From DTWD01 sp963662965 (GTDB taxonomy: Bacteria > Acidobacteriota > Vicinamibacteria > Vicinamibacterales > UBA8438), in contig OY759970.1 in assembly GCA_963662965.1 (NCBI GenBank), positions 496,001-560,000 of the forward strand: a DNA stretch of 64,000 bases, given 5' to 3'. Every line of letters begins with the position of its first letter. The first letter of the stretch is position 1. Both the position numbers and the translations under genes were made by a program. Positions 51,984 through 60,020 of the stretch are shown here, one piece after another. The notes under the pieces are model-generated. The model did no database searches, was not told the DNA's origin, and saw nothing but the letters and a program-made list of their open reading frames with translations.

Positions 51984-53146
51984 TTCCCGAAGATGGCGAT
52001 GGATTCACTGATTGCGCGGGAGGTTTTTGGATTGAATGCTTTCCGATGCGCAGGAACCGCTCTGCTCATAACCGCAAGGCGTCCAAAACCTTGACTAGCT
52101 GCCGCTCTGATCAGCAGAGCCACGTTGTCGACTATCCGGCCGTGAATCTTGGAATCGCCAACCACAAAGCAAACGAGCCCGTTCGGGCGGAGAATCGCAT
52201 CAAGGAGACGGAACACCCCCTCCATCTGTAACTCAAAATCGTCCTCGGTTTGTGGCCGGCTCTTGAAGAAATGTGGACGAGCCCCTATTTCTGCCTCTTT
52301 GACGGCAATCGGATCGAACCCTAACCAGTACATCCGATACTTGTGGTACAGCCAATACTCGTAAGCGTTCGGGTAGGGCGGTGACGTTATCACCAGATCA
52401 ACCGGCCCAACGTCTGTCGCCTTCACACTCAAGACATCTGCCGTAATGACGCGCGACTCCTGGAGCGAAGAACTGTAAAGATTCTGAAAGTGCACGTCGC
52501 GGGAACGATCGATCTCCGCTGCCGCGCGCACAAATAACTCGTAAACCTGCTCCTTGGTGCCCTTCTGTACCGCCGCGTAGCGAGTATCCCCGTCTTGCCT
52601 CGATACTCGTACGATGATGCTTGAGACCGCGATCATCAGCCCTTGACGAATCGCCTCGTCGCCAATTGCCTGAATCCGCGCAGTCAAGACAGCAAGCTTT
52701 TCTTGAACGCCTTCATCAAACCAGTGATCAACGCGCGGAATGGCTGGAATCGCTATCGGCCGCTCGTCGAGGCGAGCAGAGTCCACCAATCCTTGCGCGA
52801 TCTCGGACAGCCGCTTGTCTGTTAGGGTCGTCTTCACCTTTGTTAGCAACGTTGCGATCGGATTTAGATCTATGCCGACCGATCGAAACCCAAGCGCCTG
52901 TGCCTCAACCAAGCTGGTTCCTGATCCACAAAATGGATCGAAAATGACGCCTGAGTTTGGTGGTCGAAGAAGGTTGATCAGTTGCCGTGGAAGCTGTGGG
53001 ATGAATCGAGCAGGATACGGGTGTATTACATGCAGACCGGTGTTGCTCTTAATTTCAGCGAAATCCCAATTCGCCTCTAGGACACGCGCGATCTCTGGCT
53101 GAATCGGTGACGCTGCGTCGGCTTGCAGAGAGGAGATCGCTGTCAC
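51977..53146 (-). CDS. DNA methyltransferase 2 of the RM locus
   Basis: The 389-residue protein starts at GTG 53146 (VTAISSLQADAASPIQP), overlapping the stop of the small upstream gene (GTGA). Motif I is VIFDPFCGSGTSLVEAQALG near residue 70 and motif IV VITSPPYPNAYEYWLYHKYR near 255. VIHPYPARFIPQLPRQLINL precedes motif I, as in methyltransferase 1. The two enzymes are only distantly alike otherwise, as expected for modification of the two strands of a non-palindromic site. Confidence 0.8.
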   Translation of the reverse strand: MTAISSLQADAASPIQPEIARVLEANWDFAEIKSNTGLHVIHPYPARFIPQLPRQLINLLRPPNSGVIFDPFCGSGTSLVEAQALGFRSVGIDLNPIATLLTKVKTTLTDKRLSEIAQGLVDSARLDERPIAIPAIPRVDHWFDEGVQEKLAVLTARIQAIGDEAIRQGLMIAVSSIIVRVSRQDGDTRYAAVQKGTKEQVYELFVRAAAEIDRSRDVHFQNLYSSSLQESRVITADVLSVKATDVGPVDLVITSPPYPNAYEYWLYHKYRMYWLGFDPIAVKEAEIGARPHFFKSRPQTEDDFELQMEGVFRLLDAILRPNGLVCFVVGDSKIHGRIVDNVALLIRAAASQGFGRLAVMSRAVPAHRKAFNPKTSRAISESIAIFGKC

Positions 53147-53433
53147 CTTGACGTCTCCTGTCCCGCCGTCGGTACCCGAACGATCTCGAAACCAAGTCGG
53201 CGAAACCAATTCCGCGCTTGATTGGTGTTGAAGTCGAGAAGATCCATGCCGCTGGCGGTGGCCCAAGCCTTCTTGACTGGAAACAACACATCGTCAACGC
53301 GCACCGCATGCGTTCGGATGGGGCCGAGTTTTGCTCCACGTAATCGGCGAACAACATCATCGCGGTTCAAAGCCTTTTGACTCCCCGCAACGATGTAGTC
53401 CAACTCCGTGGTGATTCGCTCTCGATTTTCCAC
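53143..53433 (-). CDS. Small protein leading the RM operon
   Basis: The 96-residue protein starts at GTG 53433 (VENRERITTELDYIVAGSQK). The segment RTHAVRVDDVLFPVKKAWAT with DFNTNQARNWFRRLGFEIVR resembles the short N-terminal DNA-binding head found in several restriction-associated proteins (Sco5333/ScoMcrA-type), though with low certainty. It is the first gene of the operon and overlaps methyltransferase 2. It may be a regulator or specificity helper. Confidence 0.5.
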   Translation of the reverse strand: MENRERITTELDYIVAGSQKALNRDDVVRRLRGAKLGPIRTHAVRVDDVLFPVKKAWATASGMDLLDFNTNQARNWFRRLGFEIVRVPTAGQETSR

Positions 53434-53445
53434 GAGTTAATTCTT

Positions 53446-53473
53446 ATTATAATCCTAATCGCAATCATAACAA
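53446..53473 (-). promoter_or_regulatory. Promoter of the RM operon (nearly leaderless)
   Basis: On the minus strand TTGTTA (53468-53473) and a perfect TATAAT (53446-53451) are 16 bases apart in an AT-rich stretch. The GTG start at 53433 lies 12 bases after the -10 box, so the transcript would have a leader of only about six bases. Confidence 0.65.
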
Positions 53474-53670
53474 TGGGTAAATCCGGCGGCGAGCCTGCAC
53501 ATGTCCGTCAAACTGACTCCAGGACCGGGCACTGGTCGACACGTCTCGGTAACAGCCGTTGGGTAGGAATCCTGTCAAGGGCGGAGCAAAATTAGACCAC
53601 CGTGGCGGAGGAAAACTAGACCATTAGGCAGTTGGGTGGAGTGGCGGAACGCGGCAGTGCGGAGGGGACG

Positions 53671-54444
53671 TCAGGACGCCGGGGTGGCCGCGGGCTGGCG
53701 GGCTTTCTTGCTGTGTTCGAGGCGATAGCTCTCGCCGTTCAGCTCCAGGATGTGGACGTGGTGGGTCAGTCGATCGAGCAGCGCGCCGGTCAGCCGTTCG
53801 GACCCGAAGATCTCGGTCCATTCGTTGAAGGGCAGATTCGAGGTCACGAGCGTCGACGCTTGCTCGTAGCGCTGGGAGAAGATCTCGAATAGCAGCTCGG
53901 CGCCGGTCTTCGACAACGGCACATAGCCGAGCTCGTCCACGATCAACAGATCCTGCTTGGCGAGCTGCTTCTGAAAACGCAGCAGGCGCTTGTCATCCCG
54001 CGCCTCGAGCAGCTCGTTCACCAGTGCGGCGGCGGTGGTGAAGCGCACCCGATAGCCTTTCTGACAGGCGGCCAGCCCCACCGCGAGCGCGAGATGCGTC
54101 TTGCCCGTGCCGGAGTTGCCCAACGCCAACACGTTCTCTCGCCGGTCGAGATACTCCGAGCGGGCCAGCTCCAGCACCAGGCGTTTGTTCACCGACGGGA
54201 TCGCGCGGAACTCGAAGGTCTCGAGACTCTTCAAGACCGGGAACCTGGCGGCCTTGATGCGCCGCTCGACGGCGCGTTGTTCGCGATCGAGCAACTCCAG
54301 CTCGCAGAGGCGGAACAGGTAGCGCGAACAGTCCAGCCCTTCCTGGGCGCATTGCCGCGCCACTTTGTCGTATTCGCGCAAGAAGGTGGGCAGGCGCAGG
54401 GCCTTGAGATGGGCGTCCAGCAACAGGGCCGGTTTGGCCATCAC
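53671..54444 (-). CDS. istB: IstB helper ATPase of IS21
   Basis: The 257-residue AAA ATPase starts MMAKPALLLDAHLKALRLPT. Walker A is LGNSGTGKTHLALAVGLAAC and Walker B is DLLIVDELGYVPLS, followed by ELLFEIFSQRYEQASTLVTS and NLPFNEWTEIFGSERL, all typical of IstB. It assembles at target DNA and licenses the IstA transposase. The start overlaps the IstA stop (ATGA at 54441-54444). Confidence 0.92.
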   Translation of the reverse strand: MMAKPALLLDAHLKALRLPTFLREYDKVARQCAQEGLDCSRYLFRLCELELLDREQRAVERRIKAARFPVLKSLETFEFRAIPSVNKRLVLELARSEYLDRRENVLALGNSGTGKTHLALAVGLAACQKGYRVRFTTAAALVNELLEARDDKRLLRFQKQLAKQDLLIVDELGYVPLSKTGAELLFEIFSQRYEQASTLVTSNLPFNEWTEIFGSERLTGALLDRLTHHVHILELNGESYRLEHSKKARQPAATPAS

Positions 54445-55958
54445 TCAGCTCCCGCCCCCAGCAGCGTCAGGTAATCGGCTGCGGCGGTCGTCGTCACGCG
54501 GGGGACCGGCAGGTGCGGATACTGCGCCAGATCGAGGTGGGGCGGCCGGTGGTCGAGGCGACACCGCACGAGGTGCTTGACGGCATCGAACCCGATCGCC
54601 CCCAGACGCATGGCGTCCCGGATGGCGCCGCGGACGTGGTCGAGCTGAAAGTCTTCGAGCAGCCGCAACACCTGCACGTACTCGCGCGTGCCCGGCTTGC
54701 CCAGCCGCGCCTCCAACAGGCGCCGCAGCCGGAGAAACTCGTCCGGCAGCTGCCACCCGGCCAGCGGCGCCGCTTGATCGAGCGCCCCCGTCTTGCGCTC
54801 CAACAAGGCCAAGTAGTGCCGCGGCTCGAAGATCAACACGTCCCGCTCGTAGCTGCGACGATGGCGGGCGATCTCGTCACTGCCGCACACGATCACGACC
54901 TCGTCCACGTAGCCTTTCACCAGCACCTCCCGGTGGCCGTAGGCGGTCGGCACCGAGTAGTCGTTGCGGCGGTAGCGCACCAGCGACAACGACGTGACCC
55001 GCGTCGTCCGCGTGTCGCAGGCGTCATACGGGACCGGCGGTAACGGCAACAGCGCCTCGCGGTCGCGGGCGAAGCGCTCCCCGATCGTCTCCGTGGGCCG
55101 CCGTAACCGGCGCCCGCGACGTTCGCCGCACTTGTGCGCTAAGTCGGCGTTCAACGCGTCCCAACTGGCGAACCGGGGGATCGGCACGAAGAAGTTGCGG
55201 CGGACGTACCCGACCAGCCCTTCCACCTTGCCTTTGTCGTTGCCTTTCCCCGGCCGCCCGAAGCGATCGGCGAATAAATAGTGCGATTGGAGTTCGCAGA
55301 AGACCTGCGTCCGCTGGCGCGTGCCGTTCCCGAGAATCCGCGCCACCGCCAGCTTCGTGTTGTCGTAGACGATGCGCCGCGGCACGCCACCGAAGTAGCC
55401 GAACGCGGCGTTGTGCCCGTCGCAGAACGCCTCCGTCGTCTCGGCCGGAAACGCCTGCACAAACCCGTCGTCGCTGTGCGGGAGATCGACGACCAGGTCG
55501 TGCGCCTTGCATTCGACGCCAGCGATCACGACCAGCGCTTCGCCGAAGTCGGCTTGGGCGTCGCCTGGCGGATGGGCCAGCGGCACGAACATCTCCTGCC
55601 CGCCCAGCCGCTGCGCGCGCACGTAGGCTTTCACGATCGTGTCGCCGCCCGTGAACCCGTACTCCGCGCGTCAGCGCTCGCCGATGCGCTTGGCCGTGTG
55701 CCGTTGCTTCTTCGGCCGGGACTGATCCTCGCGGAGGATCTGATCAATGATCCCCGTGAAGGCGTCCAGCTTCGGACGCCGGACCGGTTGCGCCCGGCGA
55801 TACCCGGGCGGCCGGCGGTAGCGCAGCATCTTGCGCACCGTCTCGCGGGCCAACCCGAAGCGGCGCGCCGCCGCGCGCTCGCTCAATCCCTCCACATACA
55901 CGCTGCGCCGCACCGCCGCATAGAGTTCCACTCGATACATCCCTCCTGTGTTCCACAA
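54441..55958 (-). pseudogene. istA: IstA transposase of IS21 with in-frame TGA
   Basis: The frame starts MWNTGGMYRVELYAAVRRSV at 55958 with an HTH (LSERAAARRFGLARETVRKM). A TGA at 55671-55673 follows TAKRIGER, where family members usually have Leu. The second part continues in the same frame (AEYGFTGGDTIVKAYVRAQR) through the integrase core: QADFGEALVVIAGVECKAHD (Asp), RRIVYDNTKLAVARI (Asp) and KGNDKGKVEGLVGYVRRNFF (Glu). Unless the stop is read through, the element is inactive for IstA while IstB is intact. Confidence 0.85.
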
Positions 55959-56063
55959 AACACCCTTGGAATGCTCGGTGGACCACGTGAGCGGTCTGGT
56001 TTTCCACCGCCCTCAGGCAGCTTCACACCGCCGCTCTGTGGTCTAGTTTTACTCCGCCGTTCT

Positions 56064-56400
56064 CAGCTTGCGCGAAGCGATCGTTGGCCGGGCCAAAGCC
56101 AGCTAACCACAGCGCTGGCGTGGTATAAGTCCGCCGTACAAAGAAAAAGCCCGCGTTGGAAGCGCGGGCTTTAAAGCGGCCGTCGGGAGTGAGTTCCAGA
56201 AAACCCGAATCCTCCAACGCTTGCAGAACAGCCGCGGCCTGGCGCCCGACACCAGAAAGCGAAGAAACCTGGATACTGTCTTGGTAACAGCCGTGTGCCA
56301 GGAACACTGACCGTACCCACGAGCCAGCCGACGAGCGCGACCAGGAAGCACAGACCGAGGCCGACGGCTGCCGACACGTTGCGTCAGAAGGTGCGGGCGT
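56064..56400 (-). pseudogene. Possible broken membrane-anchored protein
   Basis: On the minus strand an N-terminal membrane segment (MSAAVGLGLCFLVALVGWLV) starts at 56377. In another frame after about 56300, a plausible soluble part follows (VSSLSGVGRQAAAVLQALED then SGFLELTPDGRFKA). One frameshift would join them. A strong terminator-like hairpin at 56146-56172 lies within. I cannot name a family. Confidence 0.3.
56146..56172. terminator. Bidirectional terminator-like hairpin
   Basis: AAAGCCCGCG (56146-56155) pairs perfectly with CGCGGGCTTT (56163-56172) around a seven-base loop. The A-run before and T-run after would allow termination in both directions. Confidence 0.6.
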
Positions 56401-56403
56401 TTA

Positions 56404-56534
56404 GACAGATATCAACGGTGGTCTCGCCGAGCGCAGGCAGGGCGTCACCCATCGTCGAGACGCGCGGCCGAGAGATTCTTGGTCGCGTGCTGACACCAGA
56501 GGATGTTCAAACGACGGAGGAGGAGGCGGTATGA
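56404..56534 (+). pseudogene. C-terminal end of the first gene of an SMC-like operon
   Basis: A frame ending in TGA at 56532-56534 reads QISTVVSPSAGRASPIVETR then GREILGRVLTPEDVQTTEEE. The stop overlaps the ATG of the next small gene (ATGA), the hallmark of a coupled operon. The beginning of this gene is missing or unrecognisable. I cannot assign a family. Confidence 0.4.
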
Positions 56535-56695
56535 GCGCAGAGACGGAATTACTCGACGAGCTCAGGGGCGACCTGATCGACGAGAACCACAAGGGGCTTC
56601 TCGACGCATATTCGGCGGACCAAACGGCTGCGGCCATAGCAGCCAAGGCGCTAGATCTCTTGACGCAGGCCATCGATGAGATTCACGAGCCTTAA
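56531..56695 (+). CDS. 54-residue middle gene of an SMC-like ATPase operon
   Basis: ATG 56531 follows a very strong GGAGGAGGAGG ribosome site. The product, beginning MSAETELLDELRGDLIDENH, is acidic and probably all helical (TAAAIAAKALDLLTQAIDEI). Its last 20 bases overlap the start of the ATPase gene at 56676. Small helical proteins between an effector gene and an SMC/ABC-like ATPase gene occur in ABC three-component defence operons, so this could be such a middle component. That is inference from layout. Confidence 0.5.
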   Translation: MSAETELLDELRGDLIDENHKGLLDAYSADQTAAAIAAKALDLLTQAIDEIHEP

Positions 56696-57155
56696 TATCT
56701 GCGGCTTTCGGGGGTTTAACGACGCGCAGACTCTCGACCTTTCAGATCCTATCGCTGTCTTCGAAGGCCCTAACGGGAGCGGCAAGACTTCGATCGGGGA
56801 AGCGATGGAATGGTTGTTGTACGGCAAGACCCTCAAACGAACTAAAGGCGATGAACTGAGCAAGCGTGAGTACGACGGCTGCTACAAGAACATACACTAC
56901 AGCGGCGCCGCGCTTCCGTTCGTGGAGGCAACGCTCGAAGACCAGACAGGGAGAAGCCGCACCATTCGCCGCGAGCTTAAGACCGACGAAACATCAACGC
57001 TGAAAGTTGACGGCGCTGTGGCGCAGGACCTTGAGGCCTTCGGCATCGACACAGTCTACGACAGGCCTCTAATTCTCCAGCATACGTTGCAGGACTTCAT
57101 CTTCATGAAGCCCAAAGCGCGGTACGAAGTTCTGTCGGCGATGATGGGTCTCGAA
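56676..57155 (+). pseudogene. SMC/RecF-like ATPase, N-terminal part, cut by IS6
   Basis: The frame starts MRFTSLNICGFRGFNDAQTL, the usual opening of SMC/RecF-type ABC ATPases, with Walker A VFEGPNGSGKTSIGEAMEWL. It continues with PLILQHTLQDFIFMKPKARY (Q-loop-like) and VLSAMMGLE. At 57156 the terminus of IS6 element B begins. The coiled coil and the signature, Walker B and D-loop half are gone, so the operon is dead. It may be the relic of a defence or DNA-repair locus. Confidence 0.75.
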
Positions 57156-57992
57156 GGTTCTGTTGCAACGTTTGGGATCACGCGCGAGAGTCCGTTGGGT
57201 GGACCTCGCTACACGGCCAATCCGAACACCTTGTGGATCAGCCGCGTCTGACCGACCACGTCGCCCTTCGCCATCCACCGCGCCTGCCCCTTGCGGAGCG
57301 CATGCATTATCTCGATACCGCGGACGGTCCGCCACGCCGTGGTGAACCGCTTGAACCCCAGCATCGGCCGGGTACGGCGTTTGATGAATCGATGGTCCTG
57401 CTCGATGACGTTGTTCAGATACTTGCATTGGCGGAGAGACGAACGTGGTCGGAAAAATCCCTCGTGTTTGATGGCCTCGAACGCGATCGGGTAAGCGGGG
57501 TTCTTGTCCACGTTCACGACGCGAGGGGACGTCGTATGAGACGCACCGACCGTCTTGCGGAAGAACGCGATGGCCGCATTCCTGTCGCGCGTGGCCCGGA
57601 GCAAGAAATCCAGCGTGTCACCGTTGGAATCAACGCCCCGGCAAAGATAGTGCCAGGCCCCGCCGACACGCACGTACGTCTCGTCGATTCGATACGAATC
57701 CGTGGTGCGTCTCAGAAATGGCCGGCACCGCTTGTCGATCTCCGGCGCATAGCGCTGCACCCATCGATAGATCGTCGTATGGTCGACACACAGGCCCCGC
57801 TCGCGCATCATTTCCTCGAGGTCGCGGTAACTCACGGCATACCGCAAGTACCACCGAACACACAGGAGGATGAGTCCTGGTTCGAACTGACGCCATTTGA
57901 ACGGATTGTCGCTGGGCATGATGGGGATCCGGTCCAGTCGTTGTCAAAGACCGTCCATCCTGAAGTCGCCGGCCCGAAGTTGCAACAGAACC
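57156..57992 (-). mobile_element. IS6-family element B
   Basis: The 837-bp element has ends GGTTCTGTTGCAACGTTTGG and the complement of GGTTCTGTTGCAACTTCGG, the classical IS6/IS26-like terminus. The outer flanks (GTCTCGAA and ACCAGCGG) differ, so no target duplication exists and sequence between this and a former partner was deleted. Confidence 0.85.
57209..57919 (-). CDS. IS6-family transposase (element B)
   Basis: The 236-residue protein starts MPSDNPFKWRQFEPGLILLC. It has the HTH SYRDLEEMMRERGLCVDHTT and catalytic blocks SYRIDETYVRVGGAWHYLCR (Asp), RVVNVDKNPAYPIAFEAI (Asp) and YLNNVIEQDHRFIKRRTRPM (Glu). It is complete, and typical of IS6 members related to IS26-like enzymes. Confidence 0.9.
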   Translation of the reverse strand: MPSDNPFKWRQFEPGLILLCVRWYLRYAVSYRDLEEMMRERGLCVDHTTIYRWVQRYAPEIDKRCRPFLRRTTDSYRIDETYVRVGGAWHYLCRGVDSNGDTLDFLLRATRDRNAAIAFFRKTVGASHTTSPRVVNVDKNPAYPIAFEAIKHEGFFRPRSSLRQCKYLNNVIEQDHRFIKRRTRPMLGFKRFTTAWRTVRGIEIMHALRKGQARWMAKGDVVGQTRLIHKVFGLAV

Positions 57993-58163
57993 ACCAGCGG
58001 CCTGAGGTCCCGATGGGCGACACGGTAGCTGCCCAGCTTGTCGGTCACGAGCCGCAGGGGTTCCTGTCGCTGACTCTTCAACAGTCGGCGAAAGAATCTC
58101 CGCGCTGCACGCCCGTCCCGACGGGGTTGTACGAGGATGTCGATCAGGTCACCGTCTTGATCC
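57993..58163 (-). mobile_element. Internal fragment of IS6 element A
   Basis: The 171-base segment matches about 44209-44380 of element A (DGRAARRFFRRLLKSQRQEP, VTDKLGSYRVAHRD codons on the minus strand). It has no termini, being cut by element B on the left and element C on the right. Confidence 0.75.
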
Positions 58164-58969
58164 GGTATTGTCAGGTTGAGGCGACGAGTGGCAGAGTAGG
58201 CCGATGAGGAGCAAGTCGGCCAGCTATCACGGATATCGATTCCCGCCCGACATCATCAGCCACGCGGTCTGGCTCTACTATCGGTTCTGCCTCAGCTTCC
58301 GCGATGCTGAAGATCTCCTCGCGCAGCGAGGCGTGACGGTCACCTACGAGACGATTCGGCAGTGGTGCCAGCGGTTCGGTCCGGTCTACGCGCGGCAGCT
58401 GCGGCGCCGGCGCGGTCGGATGGGAGACACCTGGTATCTCGACGAGGTGTTCGTCACGATCCAGGGTCGCCAGCAGTATCTGTGGCGCGCGGTCGACGAG
58501 GACGGTGACGTCCTGGACATCCTCGTGCAATCGCACCGGAATCGGCGAGCAGCCGTCCGATTCTTTCGGACGCTACTGAAAACCCAGGGCCGTATCCCTC
58601 GACGACTGATCACCGACCAACTGCGCTCCTATGCCGCCGCGTGCCGCACCGTGATGCCGTCCGTGGTCCACGTCACTGATCAGTACGCGAACAATCGAGC
58701 CGAGGTCTCCCACCAACCGACGCGTCAGCGGGAGCGCCAGATGCGGCGTTTCAAGTCGGCCGCTCAGCTCCAACGGTTCGCGTCGGTTCACGGTATCGTG
58801 CAGAATCTCTTCCGCGTCAGTCGACACCTCCTGCGGTCCGCTCACCACCGCCTGCTCCGCACCCGCGCGTTTGTGGAATGGGATGCGGTGACATGCGCCT
58901 GCTGAGAACGATCGGAGGCATCGATTTCACGGGGCAAGAGCGCGCTGCCCACAACAAGTTGACAATGCC
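58164..58969 (+). mobile_element. IS6-family element C
   Basis: The 806-bp element has ends GGTATTGTCAGGTTGAGGC and ACAAGTTGACAATGCC. These are the same terminal sequences as in the 119-bp MITEs at 12409, 25408 and 37081. A 3' remnant of a relative lies at 11944-12131. Confidence 0.85.
58204..58905 (+). CDS. IS6-family transposase (element C)
   Basis: The 233-residue protein starts MRSKSASYHGYRFPPDIISH. The HTH is SFRDAEDLLAQRGVTVTYET. Catalytic blocks are TWYLDEVFVTIQGRQQYLWR (Asp), RRLITDQLRSYAAACR (Asp) and NRAEVSHQPTRQRERQMRRF (Glu). It is full length without stops. It is a candidate source of transposase for the MITEs that share its ends. Confidence 0.9.
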   Translation: MRSKSASYHGYRFPPDIISHAVWLYYRFCLSFRDAEDLLAQRGVTVTYETIRQWCQRFGPVYARQLRRRRGRMGDTWYLDEVFVTIQGRQQYLWRAVDEDGDVLDILVQSHRNRRAAVRFFRTLLKTQGRIPRRLITDQLRSYAAACRTVMPSVVHVTDQYANNRAEVSHQPTRQRERQMRRFKSAAQLQRFASVHGIVQNLFRVSRHLLRSAHHRLLRTRAFVEWDAVTCAC

Positions 58970-59008
58970 CGCATGAGGGGTCGACCGATTAAACGCACCT
59001 TACGCCCT
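58970..59008 (+). mobile_element. Lone right end of the integrase-core IS
   Basis: CGCATGAGGGGTCGACCGAT and the following AAACGCACCTTACG reproduce the right end of the IS at 1984-3153 exactly. Only about 37 bases remain, between IS6 element C and an IS21 end. Confidence 0.75.
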
Positions 59009-59107
59009 CGGAATGCTCGGTGGACCACTCGCGCGGTCTGGTTTTCCGCCGCCCTCAGGCAGCTTCACACCGCCGCGCTGTGGTCTATTTTTGCTCCGCC
59101 GTTCTCA
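59009..59107. mobile_element. Lone right end of a second IS21
   Basis: The stretch is nearly 90 percent like 55964-56063, the right end of the IS21 here: GGAATGCTCGGTGGACCAC … CTGTGGTCTATTTTTGCTCC. The rest of this IS21 copy is absent. Confidence 0.75.
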
Positions 59108-59161
59108 TACCAGCCCGACGCGGCCCCGTCGGCGCGGGATGTTGCGCGCCCCTTCGGGGGG

Positions 59162-59926
59162 TTAGGGATTGACCTGAAGCCGGTTCTCGACCTGCATCAC
59201 GCGGGACGTGGTGCGGGCGATGTTCTCCGCCTGCACCCGTTCGAGATTGCTCCGCACCGCTCCCGTCAACGTCACGCGCGAGCCCTCGACGATGATGTGG
59301 ATCGGAGGTTGGGCTCGCTGGGCGAGGCCCACGAACAACGGGTTGCCGTAAATGTTTCGGTAGAGCTGATCGCGCAGGCGGCGGTCGGACGGGGAGACCG
59401 GAAGCACGCGGATCTCGCTCCTGAGCTCGCGCACCCCCATGACCCTGCCGATCCGCTCCTCGATCTCAGACTTCTTGGTGGGTCTCGTGACCGCACCACC
59501 GAGCGTGACGACGCCTCCCTCCGCGATCGCAAACGTGATGTCGTCGAAGACGGTGTAATCGGAATACGTGAGCACTCGGTCGACGAGCGCCTCGGCGAGG
59601 TCCTCGACACTCTCGGGACCCTCCACCTCGAGGTCGCTCTCCACGGCGTCGATACCCTCGACTTCGAGCGCAGCCTCGATGATCTTCATCTTGAGCCAGG
59701 CGTTACCAGGCGCACCGGTGAGCACGACGAGGCCATCGCGGAACGAGACCTCCGACACCTCCGTGTCGAGCTTCTCGTCCTGCAGCTTCGTCCAGACCGC
59801 CTCCACGAGCGCGTCGGACTCCTGGCTCGTCTGCGCAGCCATCGTGCCGACGTTGACGATGACGCCGGCGATCCAAAAAACGACCGACGCCAGCCAAACC
59901 CTCCGTGTCCGTAGCCGCGTGTTCAT
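59162..59926 (-). CDS. Secreted triple-BON-domain protein
   Basis: The 254-residue protein has an N-terminal export signal (WLASVVFWIAGVIVNVGTMA). Three BON domains follow, at about 40-105 (EVSFRDGLVVLTGAPGNAWL), 108-172 (DITFAIAEGGVVTLGGAVTR) and 178-253 (HIIVEGSRVTLTGAVRSNLE). BON domains bind membranes or lipids in the periplasm and are often linked to envelope stress. It begins 94 bases after the stop of the PQQ dehydrogenase gene on the same strand, so the two may be co-transcribed. Confidence 0.8.
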   Translation of the reverse strand: MNTRLRTRRVWLASVVFWIAGVIVNVGTMAAQTSQESDALVEAVWTKLQDEKLDTEVSEVSFRDGLVVLTGAPGNAWLKMKIIEAALEVEGIDAVESDLEVEGPESVEDLAEALVDRVLTYSDYTVFDDITFAIAEGGVVTLGGAVTRPTKKSEIEERIGRVMGVRELRSEIRVLPVSPSDRRLRDQLYRNIYGNPLFVGLAQRAQPPIHIIVEGSRVTLTGAVRSNLERVQAENIARTTSRVMQVENRLQVNP

Positions 59927-60020
59927 CTCAACCCCCCACGATCACCGTAGCGAGACATCGATGGCTATCTGATCCTCCTCCCCCCTTCTCTCGGCTCTTG
60001 CCCGGACCGGCCGGGGCTGC

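Larger units (their letters stand above)
53578..56063 (-). mobile_element. IS21-family element
   Basis: The ends carry repeated motifs of the form GGCGGAGNAAAAYTAGACCA. On the left they occur at 53578 and again at 53602 (multiple terminal repeats, usual in IS21). On the right the complement lies at 56037-56060. It carries istA and istB on the minus strand with an ATGA overlap. A right-end fragment of a second IS21 lies at 59009-59107. Confidence 0.85.
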
